NCBI RefSeq assembly: GCF_000934605.2
Contig: NZ_CP010897.2
Span: 2,294,001 to 2,358,000, forward strand
DNA from: Pandoraea vervacti
GTDB taxonomy: Bacteria > Pseudomonadota > Gammaproteobacteria > Burkholderiales > Burkholderiaceae
Length of the DNA stretch: 64,000 nucleotides
Direction: 5' to 3'
Below the pieces are notes generated by a model. The model had not been told where the DNA came from and did not search any database. It saw only the letters and a program-made list of their open reading frames with translations. Made by a program: the position numbers and the translations under genes. Positions 57,912-64,000 of this stretch are shown piece by piece. Each line of letters opens with the position of its first letter. Positions within the stretch are counted from its first letter, which is position 1.

Positions 57912-58943
57912 ATGAGCAAAGCAGCACGGGGATGGAAAGCTAAGAAGCTGGCAGTCGCACTGGGCGGTCTGGCGTTGGCCGCCAGCATGACGATTCAGGC
58001 GCACGCAGCCAGTCTTTCGCTGCTCAACGTGTCGTACGACCCGACGCGTGAGCTGTACGCCGACTACAACAAGGCGTTCGAGGCCCATTACAAGCAAGTC
58101 TCCGGTGACACCGTCACGGTCAAGGCCTCGCACGGCGGCTCGGGCAAGCAAGCCCGCACCGTGCTCGACGGCGCGCCGGCGGACGTGGTCACCCTCGGCA
58201 TTTCGGCCGACATCGACGAACTGGCCAGCGCCGGTCTCGTGAACAAGGACTGGCAGAAACGTCTGCCGGATAACGCCACCCCTTACACCTCGACCATCGT
58301 GTTGCTGGTGCGCAAGGGCAACCCGAAGGGCATCAAGGACTGGAACGACCTGGCCAAGCCGGGCATCAGCGTGGTGACGCCGAATCCGAAGACGTCGGCC
58401 GGCGCCCGCTGGAACTACCTCGCGGCATGGCTCTATGCGCTCAAGCAGCCGGGCGGCAACGAGCAGAAGGCGCAGGAATTCGTCAAGGCGATCTACAAGA
58501 ACGTGGGCGTGCTCGACTCGGGCGCGCGCGGTGCGACGACGACGTTTGTCGAGCGCGGTATCGGCGACGTGCTGATCGCCTGGGAAAACGAAGCGCTGCT
58601 GTCCGTGAAGGACCTCGGCCCGGACAAGTTCGACATCGTCGTGCCGTCCTCGTCGATCCTCACGGAGCCGCCGGTGGCCATCGTCGACAAGAACGTGGAC
58701 AAGCATGGCACCCGCAAGGCCGCCGAAGCCTATCTGCAATGGCTGTACTCGCCGCAGGGGCAGGAAATCGCCGCCAAGCACTTCTACCGTCCGCGCTCGC
58801 CGGAAATCGCGAAGAAGTACGAGGCGCAATATCCTAAGCTCAAGCTCTACACGGTGGATGCCGATCTGGGCGGCTGGACGAAGACGCAAGCCAAGCATTT
58901 TGCGGACGGCGGCATCTTCGATCAGATCTACACCAAGAAGTAA
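57912..58943 (+). CDS. sbp: Periplasmic sulfate-binding protein
   Basis: A 343-residue sulfate/thiosulfate-binding protein of the ABC importer. The signal peptide (KLAVALGGLALAASM, then IQAHA) is cleaved near residue 32. The mature part begins SLSLLNVSYDPTRELYADYN, followed by SHGGSGKQARTVLDGAPADV and WRARWNY-like SAGARWNYLAAW, all typical of Sbp. AAGGAG stands eight bases before the ATG at 57912. It is the first gene of sbp-cysT-cysW-cysA, followed by the regulator cysB. Confidence 0.95.
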   Translation: MSKAARGWKAKKLAVALGGLALAASMTIQAHAASLSLLNVSYDPTRELYADYNKAFEAHYKQVSGDTVTVKASHGGSGKQARTVLDGAPADVVTLGISADIDELASAGLVNKDWQKRLPDNATPYTSTIVLLVRKGNPKGIKDWNDLAKPGISVVTPNPKTSAGARWNYLAAWLYALKQPGGNEQKAQEFVKAIYKNVGVLDSGARGATTTFVERGIGDVLIAWENEALLSVKDLGPDKFDIVVPSSSILTEPPVAIVDKNVDKHGTRKAAEAYLQWLYSPQGQEIAAKHFYRPRSPEIAKKYEAQYPKLKLYTVDADLGGWTKTQAKHFADGGIFDQIYTKK

Positions 58944-58961
58944 TCGGGCAGGGACCCTCGC

Positions 58962-59825
58962 ATGAGTACCGCACTGTTTCCTCTGTGGCGCAAGCCAAGT
59001 GCCTTGCCGGGCTTCGGCCTGACGATGGGCTATACCGTCGCGTACCTGAGCCTTGTGGTGCTGGTGCCGTTGCTGATGGTCTTCATCAAGGCAAGCTCGC
59101 TCGATTGGGCGAGCTTTGTCACCGCCGTCGGGTCGCCGCGCGTGCTGGCGTCGTACCGCCTCACGTTCGGCATCTCGCTTGCGGCGGCGTCGCTCAACGC
59201 CGTCTTCGGTTTCATTCTGGCGTGGGTGCTGGTGCGCTACACGTTCCCCGGCAAGCGATTCGTCGACGCGCTGATCGACCTGCCGTTCGCGTTGCCGACG
59301 TCGGTCGCCGGTATCGTGCTTGCCGCCATCTACGCGCCGAACGGCTGGGTCGGACGCTGGTTCGAACCGCTCGGCATCAAGATCGCCTTCACGCCGCTGG
59401 GCATTTTCGTGGCGCTCACCTTTATCGGTCTGCCGTTCGTCGTGCGCACCCTGCAACCGGTGCTCGAAGAGTTCGAGCGCGAGCAGGAAGAGGCCGCGGC
59501 CTGCCTGGGCGCCACGCGCTGGCAAACGCTGCGTCACGTGATTCTCCCTGCGGTGCTGCCCGCATTGCTGACGGGTTTTGCGCTGGCGTTCGCACGCGCC
59601 GTCGGTGAATACGGCTCGGTCATTTTCATCGCGGGCAACATCCCGATGGTCTCGGAGATTACGTCGCTGCTGATCATTACCAAGCTCGAACAATACGATT
59701 TCGGCGGGGCGGCGGCGCTGGCCGTGGTGATGTTGCTGATTTCGTTCGTGCTGCTGCTCCTGATCAATACGCTGCAATGGTGGCTGCAACGCCGTCATTC
59801 GGGCCGTCGCGCCAGTGGCGTCTGA
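58962..59825 (+). CDS. cysT: Sulfate ABC transporter permease CysT
   Basis: A 287-residue inner-membrane permease with about six helices, one of the two channel subunits of the sulfate/thiosulfate importer. The EAA loop that docks on the ATPase is present as EQEEAAACLGATRWQTLRHV (about 175-195). The N-terminal LPGFGLTMGYTVAYLSLVVL and LPFALPTSVAGIVLAAIYAP are family landmarks. It follows sbp after 18 bp. Confidence 0.95.
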   Translation: MSTALFPLWRKPSALPGFGLTMGYTVAYLSLVVLVPLLMVFIKASSLDWASFVTAVGSPRVLASYRLTFGISLAAASLNAVFGFILAWVLVRYTFPGKRFVDALIDLPFALPTSVAGIVLAAIYAPNGWVGRWFEPLGIKIAFTPLGIFVALTFIGLPFVVRTLQPVLEEFEREQEEAAACLGATRWQTLRHVILPAVLPALLTGFALAFARAVGEYGSVIFIAGNIPMVSEITSLLIITKLEQYDFGGAAALAVVMLLISFVLLLLINTLQWWLQRRHSGRRASGV

Positions 59826-59867
59826 CACAAGCCTTTCGGTAAGCCATTCGAAGAGAACGTTTCGATC

Positions 59868-60773
59868 ATGTCCGATTCACTCGCACTGTCGCGCGCCTTG
59901 CCGCAAGCCACTTCGGCGCGCAAATCCGATCCGACCGACGAACCCGCGTTCGTCAAGGTCATTCTCATCGGCGTCGCACTGGCGTTCTTCGCCTTGTTTC
60001 TGTTGCTGCCGCTCGCGTCGGTCTTCGTGACTGCGCTGGGCAAGGGTTTCGCGGCCTACTGGGAAGGCCTGACGAACGACGATGCGCTCTCGGCCATTCG
60101 GCTGACGTTGCTGATCGCCGTGATTGCCGTGCCGCTGAATCTGGTATTCGGGGTGGCCGCGTCGTGGGCGATTGCGCGCTTCGATTTCCGGGGCAAGAGC
60201 ATTCTCACCACGCTCATCGACCTGCCGTTTTCGGTGTCGCCGGTCGTGGCGGGGCTGACGTTCCTGCTGATCTTCGGGCGCCAGGGCCCGCTGTGGGGGT
60301 TTCTCGACGCCCACAATCTGAAGATCGTGTTCGCGCTGCCGGGGCTGGTGCTCGCGACGGTGTTCGTGACGTTCCCGTTTGTTGCGCGCGAGCTGATTCC
60401 GCTGATGCAGGCGCAGGGCAGCGAAGAAGAAGAGGCCGCGCGCGTGCTGGGCGCAAGCGGCTGGCAAGTGTTCACGCGCGTGACGCTGCCGAAGATCAAG
60501 TGGGGCCTGTTGTACGGCGTGATTCTGTGTAACGCCCGGGCGATGGGCGAGTTCGGCGCGGTCTCGGTCGTCTCGGGTCACATTCGCGGCGAGACGAATA
60601 CGCTGCCGCTGCATGTGGAAATTGAATACAACGACTACCACACGGTGGGCGCATTCGCGGCGGCGTCGATTCTCGCCTTGCTCGCGCTCGCCACGCTGGC
60701 ACTGAAGCTGTGGGCGGAGCACAAGCTGGCGCAGGACAAGGCCGCGCGTCGCGCAGACGCGGTGCAGGCCTGA
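59868..60773 (+). CDS. cysW: Sulfate ABC transporter permease CysW
   Basis: A 301-residue permease, partner of CysT. It has the family segments LPFSVSPVVAGLTFLLIFG and FVARELIPLMQAQGSEEEEA, with the EAA loop EEEEAARVLGASGWQVF, and the ending CNARAMGEFGAVSVVSGHIR typical of CysW. The 42-bp gap after cysT carries a modest ribosome-binding site. Sulfate uptake depends on the CysT-CysW heterodimer. Confidence 0.95.
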   Translation: MSDSLALSRALPQATSARKSDPTDEPAFVKVILIGVALAFFALFLLLPLASVFVTALGKGFAAYWEGLTNDDALSAIRLTLLIAVIAVPLNLVFGVAASWAIARFDFRGKSILTTLIDLPFSVSPVVAGLTFLLIFGRQGPLWGFLDAHNLKIVFALPGLVLATVFVTFPFVARELIPLMQAQGSEEEEAARVLGASGWQVFTRVTLPKIKWGLLYGVILCNARAMGEFGAVSVVSGHIRGETNTLPLHVEIEYNDYHTVGAFAAASILALLALATLALKLWAEHKLAQDKAARRADAVQA

Positions 60774-60798
60774 ACGCAACGTATCGAGGAACAGGACA

Positions 60799-61875
60799 AT
60801 GAGCATCCAGGTACAACAGGTTTCGAAGCGCTTCGGCGACTTCAATGCGCTCGACGACGTCAGTCTCGAGTTTCCCACGGGTGAACTGGTCGCGCTGCTC
60901 GGGCCGTCGGGTTGCGGCAAGACCACGCTGCTGCGAATCGTCGCCGGGCTGGAGTTCGCCGATGCCGGACGCGTGGTGCTCAACGGTGAAGACGTCGCCT
61001 CCGTGGGTACGCGTGAGCGCCAGGTCGGTTTCGTGTTTCAGCACTATGCGTTGTTCCGTCACATGACCGTGTTCGAGAACGTGGCGTTCGGCCTGCGCGT
61101 GAAGTCGCGCCGCGATCGTCTCTCGGATGCGCAGATTCGCGCCAAGGTGCACGAATTGCTGGGCCTCGTGCAACTCGACTGGCTCGCCGATCACTATCCG
61201 GCGGAACTCTCAGGGGGACAGCGTCAACGTATCGCACTGGCGCGTGCGCTGGCGGTGGAGCCGAAGGTGCTGCTGCTCGACGAACCGTTTGGCGCACTCG
61301 ACGCCAAGGTGCGCAAGGAATTGCGCAGCTGGTTGCGCCGGCTGCACGACGAATTGCACATCACGACGATTTTCGTCACGCACGATCAGGAAGAGGCACT
61401 GGAAGTGGCCGATCGCATCGTGCTGATGAATCGCGGCAAGGTCGAGCAGATCGGTGCACCGCAGGATGTCTACGACACCCCGGAAAGCGCCTTCGTCTAT
61501 GAGTTTCTCGGCGCCGCGAACCGCCTCTCGGGGCAATTGCAGACGCATGATTTCATTGCCGACGCCGGTCAGTATCGCGTGACGGTGCACAAGGACGATC
61601 TGCCGGCCGTGCCGCAGGACGGCCGCGCGATTGCCTACGTGCGACCTCACGATCTCGCGCTGGTGCCCGCCAACGACGGCGGCCCGGGCATCGATGTGGC
61701 CGTGCGCCGCGCGATTCCGCTGGGCGGCACCGTGCGCGTGGAGCTTGCCGCACCGGGCGATGCCGTGTGGGAAGCCGAACTCACGCGCTCGGGGTGGAAG
61801 GCGCTGGGCGCGGACGCCGGCACGACACTGCGTGCCGTGCCGCGTCAGTTGCGCGTGTTCGCTGCGCAGGCGTGA
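60799..61875 (+). CDS. cysA: Sulfate ABC transporter ATP-binding protein CysA
   Basis: A 358-residue ATPase that energises sulfate import. Walker A is GPSGCGKTTLL (35-45), the Q-loop VGFVFQHYALFRHM, the signature LSGGQRQRIALARALAVEP, and Walker B VLLLDEPFGALD with the switch His in THDQEEALEVAD. The C-terminal TOBE-like regulatory domain (about 240-358; YVRPHDLALVP, VRRAIPLGGTVRVEL) is present. It begins 25 bp after cysW and ends 105 bp before cysB. Confidence 0.96.
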   Translation: MSIQVQQVSKRFGDFNALDDVSLEFPTGELVALLGPSGCGKTTLLRIVAGLEFADAGRVVLNGEDVASVGTRERQVGFVFQHYALFRHMTVFENVAFGLRVKSRRDRLSDAQIRAKVHELLGLVQLDWLADHYPAELSGGQRQRIALARALAVEPKVLLLDEPFGALDAKVRKELRSWLRRLHDELHITTIFVTHDQEEALEVADRIVLMNRGKVEQIGAPQDVYDTPESAFVYEFLGAANRLSGQLQTHDFIADAGQYRVTVHKDDLPAVPQDGRAIAYVRPHDLALVPANDGGPGIDVAVRRAIPLGGTVRVELAAPGDAVWEAELTRSGWKALGADAGTTLRAVPRQLRVFAAQA

Positions 61876-61980
61876 GCACGGGCTCGGCACACCCCACCGC
61901 AGCACAACATAACAAGCTGTACGTATTCGATAGTTCTCATAGTCATCACGGACAGACAAGCAACAGGGCGGAGTTAGATC

Positions 61981-62919
61981 ATGAATTTCCAGCAATTGCG
62001 CTATGTGCGCGAAGCGGTTCGGCAAAACCTCAATCTGACGGAAGCAGCCAGTGCGCTGTACACGTCGCAATCGGGCGTAAGCAAGCAGATCAAGGATCTG
62101 GAGGACGAGCTCGGCGTTGACGTGTTCGTGCGCCGCGGCAAGCGACTCACCGGCCTGACCGAGCCGGGCAAGGCGGTGCTGCAACTCATCGAGCGCATGT
62201 TGCTCGACGCGGAGAACCTGCGCCGCGTGGCGCGTCAGTTCGCGGATCAGGACAGCGGTCATCTCGTGGTGGCGACCACCCACACGCAGGCGCGCTACGC
62301 ACTGCCGCAGGTGATCAAGCAGTTCACGAGTGTCTACCCCAAGGTGCATCTCGCGTTGCGTCAGGGCAGCCCGCGCCAGATTGCCCAGATGGTCATCGAC
62401 GGCGAAGCCGACATCGGTATCACGACCGAAGCGCTCGATCGCTTTCCCGATATCGTGACCTTCCCGTGCTATTCGTGGCATCACGTGGCGGTCGTTCCGC
62501 GGGAGCATCCGCTCGTGGGCCGCGAGAACGTGACGCTTGCCGATATCGCCGAGTATCCGATCATCACTTACGACGGCGATTTCACCGGTCGCTCGCACGT
62601 GGACAAGGCGTTCACGGATCAGGGGCTGGTGCCCGACATCGTGCTCACCGCGCTCGACACGGATGTGATCAAGACGTATGTCGAACTGGGGCTGGGCGTG
62701 GGGATCGTGGCGGCGATGGCCGTCGATCCGCGCAAGGACCAGGATCTGGCCGTGCTGGAGCTCGACAATGCGTTCGAGCCGAGCACGACGCGTATCGGTT
62801 TGCGTCGCGGTGCGTTCTTGCGCTCGTACGCTTATCGCTTCATCGAGATGCTTGCTCCCGCGCTCAAGGAGCAGGAAATCTCGACGCAACTGCGCGAAGC
62901 GCTGGAGTTCGCTGCCTGA
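61981..62919 (+). CDS. cysB: LysR-type regulator CysB
   Basis: CysB is the transcriptional activator of sulfate assimilation that responds to N-acetylserine. The 312-residue product starts MNFQQLRYVREAVRQNLNLT and continues EAASALYTSQSGVSKQIKDL, the family helix-turn-helix. The effector domain has TTHTQARYALPQVIKQF and TYVELGLGVGIVAAMAVDP, matching the CysB/Cbl group. Placement directly after cysA is the common Burkholderiaceae arrangement and supports regulation of the upstream transporter. Confidence 0.95.
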   Translation: MNFQQLRYVREAVRQNLNLTEAASALYTSQSGVSKQIKDLEDELGVDVFVRRGKRLTGLTEPGKAVLQLIERMLLDAENLRRVARQFADQDSGHLVVATTHTQARYALPQVIKQFTSVYPKVHLALRQGSPRQIAQMVIDGEADIGITTEALDRFPDIVTFPCYSWHHVAVVPREHPLVGRENVTLADIAEYPIITYDGDFTGRSHVDKAFTDQGLVPDIVLTALDTDVIKTYVELGLGVGIVAAMAVDPRKDQDLAVLELDNAFEPSTTRIGLRRGAFLRSYAYRFIEMLAPALKEQEISTQLREALEFAA

Positions 62920-63061
62920 GTTTGTTTTTCGGCACGTCCTGTCGCCAGGTGATCCGGTACTTTGGCGCCGATCCTCGCCATCCGATACGGTCCCGCCCCT
63001 GTGGCGGGATCGATATTTTCAGCGATTGGGAAGCCGGGCAGTATTGGATACAATCGCTGGC

Positions 63062-64000
63062 ATGACATTGACTTCATTCAACCCCATTCCTCATTACACC
63101 GTGTCCTCCGGTGAGCTGCCGCGCATTGCGCTGCTGGCCACGGGCGGCACGATCGCGGGCAGCGCGGCCGACGCCACGCGCACCGCCGGTTATCAGGCCG
63201 GGGCGCTGGGTGTTCAGGATCTGCTCGCCGCCGTGCCCGCCCTGGGCAATGTGGCGCACATTCACGCGGAACAGGTCGCACAGATCGACAGCAAGGACAT
63301 GTCGGTGTCGCTGTGGCAGAAGCTTGCCGCCCGCGTGAACGCCTTGCTGGCGCAGCCCGATGTGGCTGGCGCGGTGATTACGCACGGCACCGATACGCTC
63401 GAAGAAACCGCGTATTACCTGCATCTCACGGTCAACAGCCGCAAGCCCGTCGTGCTGACGGCCGCGATGCGCCCGGCGACCGCGCTTTCCGCCGACGGTC
63501 CGCTCAATCTGCTCAACGCCGTGCGCGTTGCCACCGATCCCATCTCGGCGGGTCGCGGTGTCATGGTCGCCATCAACAATCAGATTCATTGCGCGCGCGA
63601 CGTCGTCAAGACGAGCACCTACAAGGTCGATGCCTTCCATTCGCCGGAGATCGGCGTACTCGGCTGGGTGCAGGACGAGCGCGTTGCGTTTCAGCGCGTA
63701 CCGTTGCAGTACCACACCGTCGAGAGCGAGTTCGTCGGCTTGTCCGGCGAGCTGCCTGCGGTGGAAGTGGTGTCGAGCTATGCCGGGGTGTCGCGCATCG
63801 CCGTCGATGCGCTCGTGGATGCGGGCGTGCAGGGCATTGTGGTGGCGGGCACGGGAAATGGTTCGCTTCACGCGTTGCTGCAACAGGCGCTGGCCGAGGC
63901 CGTGCAGCGAGGGGTGACGGTGGTGCGCGCCTCGCGCGTGGGCAGCGGTCATGTCATGCACAACGGCGCGGCGCCGGACGACCAGTACGGGTTCGTGAGC
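63062..64000 (+). CDS. L-asparaginase (partial, 3' end cut by window)
   Basis: The frame is open from ATG 63062 to the window edge, 313 codons, so about 20-30 residues are missing. It is an L-asparaginase/glutaminase of the bacterial type II-like family. Motif 1 (LLATGGTIAGSAAD) holds the first catalytic Thr, and motif 2 (AGAVITHGTDTLEETAYYL) holds the second Thr plus Asp and Lys partners. RPATALSADGPLNLLNAVRV and YKVDAFHSPEIG follow. No clear signal peptide precedes the first motif, so a cytoplasmic form is possible despite the type II-like sequence. A weak hairpin (TCCCGCC/GGCGGGA, 62990-63019) lies between cysB and this gene. Confidence 0.92.
   Translation, partial: MTLTSFNPIPHYTVSSGELPRIALLATGGTIAGSAADATRTAGYQAGALGVQDLLAAVPALGNVAHIHAEQVAQIDSKDMSVSLWQKLAARVNALLAQPDVAGAVITHGTDTLEETAYYLHLTVNSRKPVVLTAAMRPATALSADGPLNLLNAVRVATDPISAGRGVMVAINNQIHCARDVVKTSTYKVDAFHSPEIGVLGWVQDERVAFQRVPLQYHTVESEFVGLSGELPAVEVVSSYAGVSRIAVDALVDAGVQGIVVAGTGNGSLHALLQQALAEAVQRGVTVVRASRVGSGHVMHNGAAPDDQYGFVS

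Overview
The window is a GC-rich chromosomal segment of a beta-proteobacterium, most likely Burkholderiaceae and probably Pandoraea. This is inferred from the rimP-nusA-infB-rbfA-truB order, the sbp-cysTWA-cysB cluster, the RimP N-terminus and the typical protein lengths. No database was consulted. I saw no rRNA, tRNA, CRISPR array, transposase or integrase.

Layout. 1-450 is the 3' end of rlmB. 500-13473 holds four very large head-to-tail paralogous genes of unknown function on the minus strand, directly downstream of tal. They share a conserved core, have disordered ends and carry 9-12 bp in-frame tandem repeats. This is the most unusual part of the window. 13617-28566 is mostly housekeeping: tal/rpiA (pentose phosphate pathway), a zinc-ribbon membrane protein, yggX, argA, hrpA, a beta-propeller protein, an EI24-family membrane protein, a MoCF-domain protein, and an oxidoreductase divergent from a LysR regulator. 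28974-40241 carries fnr, scpB, rluB with long disordered tails, and the translation/transcription operon rimP-nusA-infB-rbfA-truB. That operon has a leader with a promoter and an early terminator.

40242-51949 looks like accessory DNA between truB and typA. It contains two cold-shock-domain genes flanking two tandem secreted proteins, each with two halovibrin-like domains, and a 24-bp element repeated on both sides of the secreted pair. Next come a thioesterase, azlCD, and a marR-regulated tripartite drug efflux operon (outer membrane factor, EmrA, EmrB). 51950-57751 has typA, a 3-hydroxyisobutyryl-CoA hydrolase-like gene, a small unknown gene, lexA with two perfect SOS boxes, and a truncated FAD monooxygenase next to an intact TetR-family regulator. 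57912-62919 is the sulfate uptake operon sbp-cysT-cysW-cysA followed by cysB. The window ends inside an L-asparaginase gene.

The genes that work together are tal/rpiA, rimP to truB, marR to emrB, and sbp to cysB. The four-paralog array and the halovibrin-like pair are the best candidates for undescribed, probably host- or competitor-directed, systems. That role is inference: no secretion apparatus is encoded in the window.
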